This document shows, one piece after another, positions 55,755 through 63,948 of a stretch of DNA of 64,000 bases. The translations under genes were made by a program, and so were the position numbers. Where the stretch lies: contig WRAB01000008.1 of assembly GCA_009780435.1 (NCBI GenBank), positions 24,781-88,780 on the forward strand. The letters run 5' to 3'. The DNA is from Oscillospiraceae bacterium (GTDB taxonomy: Bacteria; Bacillota; Clostridia; Oscillospirales; Oscillospiraceae). Every line of letters begins with the position of its first letter. The first letter of the stretch is position 1. The notes beneath the pieces are model-generated. The model made no database searches and had not been told where the DNA came from. It saw nothing but the letters and a program-made list of their open reading frames with translations.

Positions 55755-56743
55755 GTGAGCGAGTTACATTGCCGGGTTTGGGAGATGCCGATCCCGCCCA
55801 CGGTTGGCAGATTCTCAAGGAATGCGCCGATGGGTTACACAAAGCCGGTGAAAACGGCGTCCGACATATCCTTGCGACGGGTGATCGCAAAGTGGAGTTG
55901 ATCGGTTTTGAGCAACAGACACTTGCCTATGTAAAGTCAGAGATGGGCTATCCGGCGTACTATCCGCTCTGCCCGAAAACACTGAATCCACCAATTCAAG
56001 CGGTACTCATGGACCTCGACGGCACCACTGTACACAGTGAGGCGTTCTGGATTTGGATTATTGAACAGACGGTGGCAAGTCTTCTAAAAGATGATGGTTT
56101 CCGCTTTAATCCCGAGGACATACCCTATGTGTCCGGCCACAGTGTATCGGAGCATTTATCCTATTGTATCGACAAATATGCACAGAGTGCGTCCCTGGCC
56201 GATGCGCGGAACTATTACATGCAGCACACTGACCGGGAAATGGATTTGATCTTGGAGGGGAAAGGGAGACCGAACGCCTTCGCCCCGGCACCGGGTATCA
56301 AGGCGTTTTTACTTGCATTAAAAGAACTGGGCATCAAAATTGCACTGGTTACATCGGGGCTATATCGCAAAGCGTTCCCAGAGATACTTTCAGCGTTTCA
56401 AACGCTTGGATTGGGGGACCCGGAAGAGTTTTACGACTGCATCATAACAGCGGGATATCCACTCGGCAGAGGAAAGGCGGGGACACTTGGCGAACTGGAG
56501 GCAAAGCCCCACCCGTGGCTGTATGCCGAAGCCTGCCGGGTTGGATTGAATATTGCAGACAGAAGCGCAGTCATCGGCATTGAAGACAGTGGCGCAGGCG
56601 TTTGTGCGCTCCGTCTGGCTGGATATCACACAGTTGGTATCTCCGGCGGCAACATATTGGAAAGTGGAACACGTGGCATGTGTGATCACTACTGTGACAA
56701 CTTTGAGGAAATTTTACAGATCATAAAGGGGAATGCGACATGA
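55751..56743 (+). CDS. HAD-family phosphatase with N-terminal extension
   Basis: Beta-phosphoglucomutase/phosphatase-like HAD protein, 330 aa, start at 55751 (GGAG upstream). Motif I VLMDLDGTTVHSEAFW lies at about residue 83 with both Asp intact; motif II is ALVTSGLYRKAF, motif III Lys in LEAKPHPWLY and motif IV IGIEDSGAGVCALRLAG. The first 75 or so residues (GWQILKECADGLHKAGENGV) belong to no HAD part and are unusual. Overlaps the GH38 gene by 4 nt, so it may act on the sugar phosphate formed after import or hydrolysis. Confidence 0.88.
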   Translation: MSERVTLPGLGDADPAHGWQILKECADGLHKAGENGVRHILATGDRKVELIGFEQQTLAYVKSEMGYPAYYPLCPKTLNPPIQAVLMDLDGTTVHSEAFWIWIIEQTVASLLKDDGFRFNPEDIPYVSGHSVSEHLSYCIDKYAQSASLADARNYYMQHTDREMDLILEGKGRPNAFAPAPGIKAFLLALKELGIKIALVTSGLYRKAFPEILSAFQTLGLGDPEEFYDCIITAGYPLGRGKAGTLGELEAKPHPWLYAEACRVGLNIADRSAVIGIEDSGAGVCALRLAGYHTVGISGGNILESGTRGMCDHYCDNFEEILQIIKGNAT

Positions 56744-59556
56744 GTGACAGACCCAAAAAGGCGTATATCCTGCCCCATACCCACTGGGATAGAGAGTGGC
56801 GATATCCCATATGGAAAACCCGGGCGCTTCTTGTCCGCTTTATGGATGAGTTGTTGGAGATACTTGACAAGGACGAGCAATATCGGTGCTTTTTGATGGA
56901 CGGGCAGGTCGTGCCCGTTTTGGATTATCTGGAAATTAAGCCGCAAAACCGGGAAAAGGTTTGTGCATATATCAGTCAAGGGCGAATCGCTGTAGGGCCG
57001 TGGTATACTTTGTCAGACCTCTATCCCGTTGACGGCGAATGTCTGGTCAGAAATTTGCTGTGGGGAACCCGTGTCGCAAGCGAACTTGGAGGCTGCCTTG
57101 GGGTGGGCTACAACTCTTTTGGCTGGGGGCAAACTGCGCAGTTCCCGCAGATTTATGCGGGATTTGGGATTGATTTCATCATCTGCGCCAAACGGGTATC
57201 AACCGAGCGTGCGCCTGAAAGTGAATTCATGTGGCAAGCACCGGACGGTACAACTGTGCTCACCAGTAGGCTTGGAGAACACGCCCGCGCCAATTTCTAT
57301 TTTAACGCCTATCTGAAGGGGAAGTATAACGTCAACTGTTTTAGCGCCGACTTCCGATATGACCCGGAAGGAGCAGGCGCTGCGATACACAATGCGGCAT
57401 CTGATCGTATGGACGAAGATTTCTTTGTCATCCGACCAAAACTTTCCTATGACAAAGAGGCGCTCGCAGAGGGATTTGCCGATGCATGGGAAGCCACTGA
57501 CGACAGTGTGCTTGAAAATTATCGCCTATTCCTCGACGGAACTGATTTTTCTACGCCGCAAAGTCAGATTTCAGCCATGCGTTCGGATTTGAGCAAATTG
57601 GTACAGGATACTGATTTCTTACACTGCCGCTTAGATGAATATGCGCAAGTGCTCCGAGAGAACACCGATCTGGAACAGCTACGGGTAATATGCGGTGAGC
57701 TACGGGATGGCCCTGCCGGTGAATGCTCCGGGAACGCACTCTCTTCTCGTATTTATTTAAAAATAGCCAACAAACGTGCGCAAAATGCCCTGCTTGTTTG
57801 GGCGGAACCTCTTTCAACCGCACTGTGGACGCTGGGTGGCGCATATCAGGGCGGGATGTTAGAAAAAGCTTGGGACTATTTACTCAAATCTCATCCCCAC
57901 GACTCAATCAATGGTGTAACCCAGGACAAGACCGCAGATGATGTGCAGTATCGGCTGGCGCAGGCATTGGAAATCGGGCAAGTTGTCACTGATGAGGCCA
58001 TTGCGGATTTGGCACGGGGCTTGGATTTATCTGCTTTTGACAAAAATGCCATCCTGCTGCTTGTTTACAATCCCGCCCCTTATCCGGTCAAGGAAATCGG
58101 CAAGGTTTGTGTTGCAACGCCCGCATGTGATCAGGTGTGGGATTTTACTGCGCACGATACAACAACCGGTGAGCAGTTGCAGGTACAAGAGATATCTCGT
58201 GATGAAAAAGCATATCCCGTACATGATGCGGAAGCGCGGCCTTGGCCTTTCATCTCACACAGACACCTCTGTTATATTGACTTTGGAAAACTACCTGCCA
58301 TGGGGTATAAAGTCATTGAAATTGTCCCACAACAGCGGTTTGGGCCGGACAAATTTTACTGGCTCCCCATGCGCCGTGCAGTGCCGGGGAATATCCTTGT
58401 GGGTAACCATGTGCTGGAAAATGAACATCTGCGCGCAGAATTTAATCCAAATGGCACCATACGGCTGACACATAAGGAGACCGGCAAAGTCTATGATGAT
58501 CTGCATTACTTCGAGGATGCGGGCGATGTGGGGAACTACTGGGCGTATTACCCGCCATATCACAATCAGATACACACGACAAAAGGCTCGGCCGCACGGC
58601 TTTGGAACGAGGACAACGGGCCACTCAGCGCAACGGTCGCAGTAGAATATACAATGCGGATTCCGTCCGGCGCAGAAGAATCGATTTATGGCGTGAGGGG
58701 GAGAGGGAGGCGTAGCGATGAACTTGTTGAAATGGAAATCGTCTCCCGGTTCACGCTTACAAGGGATGCAAAGCGATTGGAAGTGCATACTACGATTGAC
58801 AATAACGCAAAAAATCATCGGCTTCGCATTGCGTTTCCCACCGGTATACAGGCAGAGTGCGCCCACGCCGCCGGACATTTCACCGTGGATCAGCGGCCAA
58901 AGGTAAACCAGCCCGCCGCCGATGGCAGCTATTGGCCTGAGATGCAAACGCTTCCGATGCAAGGGTTCGTCGATGTGAGCGATGGCGAGAAGGGACTCGC
59001 ACTGCTAAACGACTGTCTGACCGAGTATGAACTGGCAAATGATGAGTTGAACACGCTCTACCTCACATTGTTCCGGGCCATGGGGAATATGATTGTCACG
59101 TGGTGGGAAGCTGTAGGCAAAAACGATAGTCAGGACGGTAGTCAGCTTCTTAGGAAAATGGAGTTCCATTATGCGATCTACCCCCACATCGGAGATTGGA
59201 GTGACGGAACTGTATACCGGCAGATGCAAGGTGTAAATGCCGCTACAGGTTGTTGGCAGCTCTCCGGCGGGGAGACGGGAGAGTTGCCGCTCACGAAAAG
59301 TTTTTGTGCGATTTCAAACAGCAACATGATTCTCTCCGCCTACAAGCGGGCAGAAAACGGACAAAATATGATTCTGCGCCTGTTTAACCCGACCAGTGAC
59401 AGGCAAGAAGGCACGATTACCCTCGGCTTCCCTGTAAAAAAAGCATGGAAGTGCAAACTGAACGAGGAACGGCTGGGAGATTTGGCGGTGTCCGGTGACA
59501 GTCTTACGGTTGGAGTCGGCGGCGGTGAGATTTTTACGGTTGAATTAAGCGTGTAA
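56740..59556 (+). CDS. GH38 alpha-mannosidase-like protein, nucleophile Asp replaced by Asn
   Basis: Full-length GH38 family protein, 938 aa, no signal peptide, so cytoplasmic. The N-terminal catalytic barrel carries the Zn motif LPHTHWDREW (His15, Asp17), the three-helix middle domain has the third Zn ligand in KSHPHDSINGVTQDK (His387), and the C-terminal beta domains are complete. The segment that normally holds the catalytic Asp, which is both nucleophile and Zn ligand (DxFG), reads GYNSFGWGQTAQFPQIY, with Asn125 at 57112-57114. Everything else looks intact. It may belong to a subclass with altered chemistry or binding, or be inactive as a retaining mannosidase. Confidence 0.9.
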   Translation: MSDRPKKAYILPHTHWDREWRYPIWKTRALLVRFMDELLEILDKDEQYRCFLMDGQVVPVLDYLEIKPQNREKVCAYISQGRIAVGPWYTLSDLYPVDGECLVRNLLWGTRVASELGGCLGVGYNSFGWGQTAQFPQIYAGFGIDFIICAKRVSTERAPESEFMWQAPDGTTVLTSRLGEHARANFYFNAYLKGKYNVNCFSADFRYDPEGAGAAIHNAASDRMDEDFFVIRPKLSYDKEALAEGFADAWEATDDSVLENYRLFLDGTDFSTPQSQISAMRSDLSKLVQDTDFLHCRLDEYAQVLRENTDLEQLRVICGELRDGPAGECSGNALSSRIYLKIANKRAQNALLVWAEPLSTALWTLGGAYQGGMLEKAWDYLLKSHPHDSINGVTQDKTADDVQYRLAQALEIGQVVTDEAIADLARGLDLSAFDKNAILLLVYNPAPYPVKEIGKVCVATPACDQVWDFTAHDTTTGEQLQVQEISRDEKAYPVHDAEARPWPFISHRHLCYIDFGKLPAMGYKVIEIVPQQRFGPDKFYWLPMRRAVPGNILVGNHVLENEHLRAEFNPNGTIRLTHKETGKVYDDLHYFEDAGDVGNYWAYYPPYHNQIHTTKGSAARLWNEDNGPLSATVAVEYTMRIPSGAEESIYGVRGRGRRSDELVEMEIVSRFTLTRDAKRLEVHTTIDNNAKNHRLRIAFPTGIQAECAHAAGHFTVDQRPKVNQPAADGSYWPEMQTLPMQGFVDVSDGEKGLALLNDCLTEYELANDELNTLYLTLFRAMGNMIVTWWEAVGKNDSQDGSQLLRKMEFHYAIYPHIGDWSDGTVYRQMQGVNAATGCWQLSGGETGELPLTKSFCAISNSNMILSAYKRAENGQNMILRLFNPTSDRQEGTITLGFPVKKAWKCKLNEERLGDLAVSGDSLTVGVGGGEIFTVELSV

Positions 59557-59664
59557 CAGAGCGATTGCGTTCTGCCGGTAAGCAAATAAGAATGAAGCAA
59601 AAAAGCAGGTTGTCTTGTTGAGGGCACACTCTGCATATGGCTGATTGCCGAGGGGAAGACGAGG

Positions 59665-59689
59665 AAATGCCGCCCATCGGGCGGCATTT
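59665..59689. terminator. Hairpin between GH38 and DUF3810 genes
   Basis: AAATGCCGCCC / GGGCGGCATTT stem with ATC loop between convergent genes; it overlaps the DUF3810 stop codon. Confidence 0.65.
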
Positions 59690-60767
59690 AGAAAAATACA
59701 ATCAGCAAATCCACGACTTCGCCGTAGCTCTGAATCCCGCTCTCTTCGCCGTAGCTGCGGAGGAAATTGTCGTTGATGGCATTGGTCACCTGCACGGCCA
59801 CGGGGTTTTTCCGGTCATGATAGGCCCGGATATCCGCGAGATCGGCCAGAACGAGATCGGACAGGGTGGCGTGGATTTCCTGGAATCGCTCGGGTGCTAC
59901 TCGGCGGAGGGCATTTGCCAAATAGCTGTAGCCCATGAGATAGGCGGAGTAGGAAAAGACAGGGTTTTCGCTCTTGACGCCGGCCAGGATGGCCACAAAG
60001 TTGGCCTCATCCTCCGAGGCGATGCCCCGCTGGTGGACCATTTCGTGCGCCACGGTGACGGGAACTTGGCTTCGGGGGGCCAGGATATTGATATTGGCCT
60101 CGCCGGTGAAGGGGAAGAAAAAGCCCACATAGTCGGTGTAGCGCATCAATCTGGAGATGAGCAGGGGCTTGGGCGGCACATCTCTGTGGGAGAGGAAGGG
60201 GAACTGGGTCTCCAGATTCCGAAATACGCCTACGCTTTCTAAAAAAATCTGGTCAATAGACACGGCGAATACGTCGTTCTCGTCCCGCTCCACCAGATGG
60301 GCCGTGTCGTTGAGTCCCTGGGCGAAGAGGGCCGTGACCCGGTATAGATCGTAAACTGTGGCCCCACGGGCGTGGATGCCGGAACGCACCTGGAAATCGT
60401 CGGCGTAGAAATTGGCCCCGTAGAGCAGATTGAAACTGCCGTAGATACTGAGTACGATGGCCAAAAACCCCGCGACAATCCGATACATACCGTGAACCAT
60501 GGATTTTTTGCGCAGAATCCGCCGGATCTCTCGGATGAGAAGTGCAATTACCCCCAAGACCACGAACAGGGCAAAAAACTCTGCCACGGAAAAGGGGGCG
60601 AGCGAAGCGACTACCGCAAACCCCTGGGTGAGGGGGACACCGATATGATCCACCCAGAAATTCATCACGGGGCGGACGTATTTAAGCAAGTGAAACAGCA
60701 CGACAACGCCCCCGGCGATAATCAGCCAGAGGTGCAGTGCTTTGTGATGTTTGAAAAATTGTCTCAT
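59688..60767 (-). CDS. DUF3810 membrane metalloprotease-like protein
   Basis: Membrane protein of the DUF3810 family, 359 aa from the ATG at 60767; an ATG at 60785 is an alternative. Three N-terminal membrane helices (residues about 12-32, 50-85 and 105-125) are followed by an extracytoplasmic domain with a zincin motif VAHEMVHQRGIASEDEANFV (HExxH plus downstream Glu), so zinc peptidase activity is plausible though unproven for the family. Monocistronic, with a GGCGGGGG-core hairpin upstream of its start. Confidence 0.88.
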   Translation of the reverse strand: MRQFFKHHKALHLWLIIAGGVVVLFHLLKYVRPVMNFWVDHIGVPLTQGFAVVASLAPFSVAEFFALFVVLGVIALLIREIRRILRKKSMVHGMYRIVAGFLAIVLSIYGSFNLLYGANFYADDFQVRSGIHARGATVYDLYRVTALFAQGLNDTAHLVERDENDVFAVSIDQIFLESVGVFRNLETQFPFLSHRDVPPKPLLISRLMRYTDYVGFFFPFTGEANINILAPRSQVPVTVAHEMVHQRGIASEDEANFVAILAGVKSENPVFSYSAYLMGYSYLANALRRVAPERFQEIHATLSDLVLADLADIRAYHDRKNPVAVQVTNAINDNFLRSYGEESGIQSYGEVVDLLIVFF

Positions 60768-60823
60768 ACCCGTAAGTATCCCCATTTGGTGTGGCGTTTC
60801 ATTCGCCTCTCTTATTTTGCGAT

Positions 60824-60842
60824 CCCCCGCCGCAGGCGGGGG
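60824..60842. repeat. GGCGGGGG-core palindrome, copy 4
   Basis: CCCCCGCC-GCA-GGCGGGGG followed by GAACACTTTCC. Short copy of the family, between the ECF S gene end and the DUF3810 start. Confidence 0.75.
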
Positions 60843-60896
60843 GAACACTTTCCAAGTAATAGCATAGGGAATCTTAAGGTAAATGTCAACTTATTT

Positions 60897-61439
60897 TCAC
60901 GCCCGATACTGTCCGCTATCGAGATTTCTCATAAGGGATGAGAGCGGAATAATCAATGCTCCCGCGGCGAAATTTCCCAGGGCGTGGATGATGTCAAATG
61001 GCAATCCCGCTATAATCCAGGCGATCATGGCCTGGAAGCTGAGTCCGAACATCAAGGCCTGGGCAGGCGCGTATAACAGACCGAACGACAGGCCGTGGAG
61101 ACCGCACAAGACCATATACAGCGGGAGCTGTATCCGTCTCGGCAGGTTTATTCTTCCCACGGCCATAAATGTGAGCCATAGGGGGAGCCATATGTAGAGA
61201 TACGGGATCCACCACGTGGAAAACCCCGCAAAAACGCCGTCGAGCATGATGTATCCATAGAGCGGGATTAACGCCCGTACCCGATACGTCAATGTAATCG
61301 CAGCAATGAAAAGCCCCAACAAATGTACGCTGGGAATCCCCTGTAGCATGATTCTCGACAGGAACATAATTGTACTGAGTACGGCGAATACGGTTAAATC
61401 CCGGGTGGCGAGCTTAACTTTCCGTGTAGACAAAGGCAT
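60897..61439 (-). CDS. ECF transporter S component, probable B12-type
   Basis: Substrate-binding membrane subunit of an energy-coupling-factor importer, 180 aa, six helices. The ATG at 61439 has GGAG six bases upstream inside the end of the lipoprotein gene; an upstream ATG at 61457 adds six residues. The start TRDLTVFAVLSTIMFLSRIM and helix segments such as SVHLLGLFIAAITLTYRVRA fit CbrT/ThiT-like S components. It overlaps the lipoprotein gene by 26 nt and lies under a cobalamin riboswitch, so vitamin B12 or a corrinoid is the likely substrate. The ATPases and T component are not in the window, as in group II ECF systems. Confidence 0.85.
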   Translation of the reverse strand: MPLSTRKVKLATRDLTVFAVLSTIMFLSRIMLQGIPSVHLLGLFIAAITLTYRVRALIPLYGYIMLDGVFAGFSTWWIPYLYIWLPLWLTFMAVGRINLPRRIQLPLYMVLCGLHGLSFGLLYAPAQALMFGLSFQAMIAWIIAGLPFDIIHALGNFAAGALIIPLSSLMRNLDSGQYRA

Positions 61440-61830
61440 AGGTCGCTCCGGATTCAATGTAGGTTGTATCTGCCCCTGTCATGGCGAACTCGCCGTCGAT
61501 GTAAAATGCCCAAAAGGCCTGAGTTGCATCCCAATCGGCGGTCACGCCGTTGACCTCGGTGACCATGAGACCAAAATCGGTCTCATCGCCGGCGATCAGG
61601 CCGACGGCCAGCAGTGCGGCGCCGACGGTCTCCTCATCGGTACGGACATCCCATGCGGTGTGTGCTCCGGTGTTATCGGTGGCTTCAAATCGAAAAACCG
61701 TGCCGCCCTGTCCGATCTCTTGGGCGTAAGCGGTGCCGGGCGGTGGAGCAGGATTTCCACCGGAGTCGCCTCCGCCGCAGGCGGCGAGCAGCAGAACCAG
61801 TGCCAGGATCATTGTCAGTAGTCGTCTCAT
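61414..61830 (-). CDS. DUF4430 lipoprotein, probable corrinoid-binding
   Basis: Surface lipoprotein, 138 aa from the ATG at 61830 (GGAGGAAAAAAC upstream). Signal with lipobox LAAC (Cys at about residue 19), a Gly/Asp/Pro linker and one DUF4430 domain (FRFEATDNTGAHTAWDVRTD, then FWAFYIDGEFAMTGADTTYI and a final SGATYAFVYTES). DUF4430 is related to the C-terminal beta domain of transcobalamin/intrinsic factor. With the riboswitch upstream and an ECF S gene downstream, a role in capturing B12 at the surface and passing it to the S component is the best reading. Confidence 0.85.
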   Translation of the reverse strand: MRRLLTMILALVLLLAACGGGDSGGNPAPPPGTAYAQEIGQGGTVFRFEATDNTGAHTAWDVRTDEETVGAALLAVGLIAGDETDFGLMVTEVNGVTADWDATQAFWAFYIDGEFAMTGADTTYIESGATYAFVYTES

Positions 61831-61949
61831 GTTTTTTCCTCCGAAAAACAAAAATACCGCAGCCTGGTAGCTACGATAAGGAGACGGGTATCTGCACGTA
61901 ATCCAATTGGAAAAGGGCAAAACGCATCACCTGGGCCGTATCCACGCGG

Positions 61950-62141
61950 CTTGTGGTTTGCGCTTTAAGCAGGTCTTCTGGCTTACGGGTATCAAGCGTG
62001 ACGCCTGGTATCGTCCCCGCCTTCCCAGAGAGTAACCTCCAGTGGCGTATTGGGGACGAATCTACCCGCTTACAGCGGCGGGACCGCAGGGGAATTGCAC
62101 CCCTTTCCCTTTTCATCGGCAGTGCGCCGACACTTAAAGCT
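61950..62141 (-). promoter_or_regulatory. Cobalamin riboswitch
   Basis: Minus-strand leader with the conserved parts in order: AAAGGGAAAGGGGTGCAATTC, CCCGCCGCTGTAAGCGGG, GCCACTGG, GGGAAGGCG, and the B12 box AAGCCAGAAGACCTGC (61969-61984). It starts a few bases after a -10 box (62148-62153) and ends about 120 nt before the DUF4430 lipoprotein gene. B12 binding should lower expression of the lipoprotein and S component. Confidence 0.95.
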
Positions 62142-62147
62142 AGGGGA

Positions 62148-62176
62148 AGTATAGCACAAAAAATATCCTATGACAA
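62148..62176 (-). promoter_or_regulatory. Promoter of the cobalamin riboswitch operon
   Basis: TTGTCA, 17-nt spacer, TATACT on the minus strand, directly upstream of the riboswitch. It is back to back with the sense promoter of toxin-antitoxin locus 2. Confidence 0.8.
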
Positions 62177-62189
62177 GCCCAAATTGGAC

Positions 62190-62218
62190 TTGCAACAGGA
62201 TATTTTTGTCTGTATAAT
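62190..62218 (+). promoter_or_regulatory. Promoter of small toxin-like mRNA (locus 2)
   Basis: TTGCAA, 17-nt spacer, TATAAT (62213-62218), then GGAATTGCCGTCAGGCGG. Confidence 0.8.
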
Positions 62219-62276
62219 GACATCAGGAATTGCCGTCAGGCGGCCCGGTCACTCCCTGATGAAGGGGGGTGATGCT

Positions 62277-62360
62277 ATGGTTACATATGCGGAACTGTTT
62301 CAGTTCGGCCTATTGATTGTAGCTGTTATTTCACTGTGTCTTTTACACAGACGTAAATAA
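62277..62360 (+). CDS. Holin-like type I toxin candidate (27 aa), locus 2
   Basis: 27-codon frame with a GGGGGGTGA ribosome site. The peptide MVTYAELFQFGLLIVAVISL then CLLHRRK closely follows the putative holin-like toxin (Hol_Tox) pattern MVTY-x2-LFQF. Single membrane span and basic tail. The shared terminator starts four bases after the stop, and a convergent perfect promoter lies 90 nt further. Layout and 5' elements match locus 1 at 13.7 kb although the peptides differ. Confidence 0.8.
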   Translation: MVTYAELFQFGLLIVAVISLCLLHRRK

Positions 62361-62363
62361 TAC

Positions 62364-62389
62364 GAGACGCCTTAGCGATAAGGCGTCTC
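62364..62389. terminator. Bidirectional terminator of toxin-antitoxin locus 2
   Basis: 11-bp perfect stem GAGACGCCTTA / TAAGGCGTCTC with a 4-nt loop, the same GAGACGCC core as in locus 1. Confidence 0.85.
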
Positions 62390-62443
62390 AAACCCTTTAA
62401 CAAGGACCGAGCCGCCCCGTTACAAGCGGCAATTCCTTTTTGT
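62364..62443 (-). ncRNA. Antisense RNA antitoxin candidate, locus 2
   Basis: Predicted RNA of about 80 nt from the promoter at 62450-62478 to the shared hairpin, starting AAAAAGGAATTGCCGCTTG and then GGGGCGGCTCGGTCC. Its 5' end repeats GGAATTGCCG, GGCGG and CGGTC of the sense mRNA. Confidence 0.65.
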
Positions 62444-62449
62444 ATCTTT

Positions 62450-62478
62450 ATTATACAGTCAAGTGGATGTATTGTCAA
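62450..62478 (-). promoter_or_regulatory. Antisense promoter of locus 2
   Basis: Perfect TTGACA, 17-nt spacer, perfect TATAAT on the minus strand: the strongest promoter match in the window. Confidence 0.88.
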
Positions 62479-62525
62479 TCATCTTGACACATCTAAAACC
62501 ACAGAAAAACCAGAGGAGAGCCTCC

Positions 62526-63737
62526 ATGCACTACGACCTCATTATCGTCGGCGGGGGAGCCGCAGGGCTCTTTGCCGCCGCCAATGTGCGCCCCGGATTG
62601 CGGGTCTTGCTCCTGGAGAAGACCCATACACCGGGGCAGAAGTTGCGTCTGGCCGGGAGCGGCCAGTGCAATCTGACCAACAGCGAACCCATGACGACAT
62701 TTTCCGGCCGCTACGGGGCGAATGGCAAACGATTACGCCCGGTGCTCAAGGCCTTTGGCAACCGGGCGCTGATGGACTATTTTGACGGGCTGGGCCTGCC
62801 CCTTGTCACACGGGAGGACGGCAAGGTGTTCCCCGCATCGATGGACAGCCGAGATGTGGCGGAGCGGCTTTTGGCCCGTGGTCGCCAAAACGGGGTAGAC
62901 GTGCGCTGCGATACGCCTGTCACGGAGATTTCAGCGGAAACAGATCACTTTATCTTGCAAACCCCGACCCATACGTACACGGCGCACAATGTACTGGTGA
63001 CCACGGGCGGGGCGTCCTATCCAAACACCGGATCAGACGGAGCGTTTTTCGCCTGCTTGGAGGCGCTGGGTATAACCCTCGTCCCACGGCGTCCGGCCCT
63101 GGCGCCCATCTACGTGCAAGACTATCCCTACGGAGACTTGTCCGGGATATCCGTCCCGGAGGCGGCGATTACACTGACGACGAGAGCGGATCACCGCCGG
63201 ATCATGGGGCGGGGGAGCCTGCTCTTGACCCACCGGGGATTTTCCGGGCCGCTGATCCTCAACCACGCCCGCTACGTGGCCCAGGGAGATGCTTTGACCG
63301 TCCACTATCTGTCGGGGCGTGACCCCGGCACCCTGCGCCGCACGTTACTGGAACTGACCGCCGGAAACGCCAAGCAGATCGGCACCGTCTTGGAGGCGGC
63401 TACCGATCTGCCCGGGCGATTTCTGGACGCTGTCTGCCGTCGGGCGGGCGTTGCGCCGGATACTAAGGCGTCCCGGCTAAGCGGCAAAGAGTTGGGCGAG
63501 ATCGCCCGGATTCTCACGGCGGACACCTACGAGATCAGCGGTACGGGGGGATTTTCAACCGCCATGGTCACCGCCGGAGGCGTATCTTTAGATGAAATAG
63601 AGGTGCGCACCATGGAGTCCCGCCGCTATCCCGGCCTCTATTTCGCCGGGGAGGTCTTGGACGTGGATGGCGACACGGGGGGATATAACCTCCAATTCGC
63701 CTTCTCCTCCGCCCGGCTGGCGGTGAGGCAGATATAG
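62526..63737 (+). CDS. BaiN/HI0933-like FAD-dependent oxidoreductase
   Basis: Flavoprotein of the HI0933 family, 403 aa, start at 62526 with GAGGAGA upstream. FAD loop YDLIIVGGGAAGLFAAANV, the family signature KLRLAGSGQCNLTNS near residue 45, and the C-terminal GGVSLDEIEVRTMESRRYPG and VLDVDGDTGGYNLQFAFSSA segments. Relatives include BaiN, which acts in bile acid 7-dehydroxylation, and others of unknown substrate; no bai genes are near, so the specific role is open. Monocistronic. Confidence 0.93.
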   Translation: MHYDLIIVGGGAAGLFAAANVRPGLRVLLLEKTHTPGQKLRLAGSGQCNLTNSEPMTTFSGRYGANGKRLRPVLKAFGNRALMDYFDGLGLPLVTREDGKVFPASMDSRDVAERLLARGRQNGVDVRCDTPVTEISAETDHFILQTPTHTYTAHNVLVTTGGASYPNTGSDGAFFACLEALGITLVPRRPALAPIYVQDYPYGDLSGISVPEAAITLTTRADHRRIMGRGSLLLTHRGFSGPLILNHARYVAQGDALTVHYLSGRDPGTLRRTLLELTAGNAKQIGTVLEAATDLPGRFLDAVCRRAGVAPDTKASRLSGKELGEIARILTADTYEISGTGGFSTAMVTAGGVSLDEIEVRTMESRRYPGLYFAGEVLDVDGDTGGYNLQFAFSSARLAVRQI

Positions 63738-63820
63738 GGACGATTTCTCTCAACTTTTCCCTTGCCTTATCGCCCAACCTATGATACACTACTTATAGGG
63801 CTGGAAAGTCCTAGCAAAAT

Positions 63821-63912
63821 TAAAAAACGCGATGGCACCGGGCAAGTTAGCGCTTCCCGATGTCACAGGGTGACGAAACCACCCCATGCATGACCCTCAC
63901 GGGCCCCACCGC
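63821..63912 (-). ncRNA. Candidate structured small RNA (about 90 nt)
   Basis: Minus-strand region with its own promoter and a U-run end. The 5' GCGGTGG pairs with the 3' CCATCGC just before TTTTTT, an inner hairpin GGGTG-GTTTCGT-CACCC is flanked by GTCA/TGAC pairing, and a purine-rich strand GGGAAGCGCTAACTTGCCCGG follows. No ORF fits. It does not contain the GGAAG-GAAGCAGC loop of SRP RNA nor RNase P, tmRNA or 6S landmarks that I recognise. The rest of 63738-64000 shows no gene. Confidence 0.55.
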
Positions 63913-63918
63913 TTCCCC

Positions 63919-63948
63919 AGTATAGCACATCCCTGCTATCCCTGACAA
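63919..63948 (-). promoter_or_regulatory. Promoter of the candidate small RNA
   Basis: TTGTCA, 18-nt spacer, TATACT on the minus strand, six to seven bases upstream of the predicted RNA start. Confidence 0.65.

Noticed and set aside
63821..63912. Assignment of the 63.8 kb RNA as bacterial SRP RNA
   Set aside because: The universally kept GGAAG loop with the GCAGC internal loop strand is absent, although the GGGAAGCGCTAAC strand looks superficially similar.
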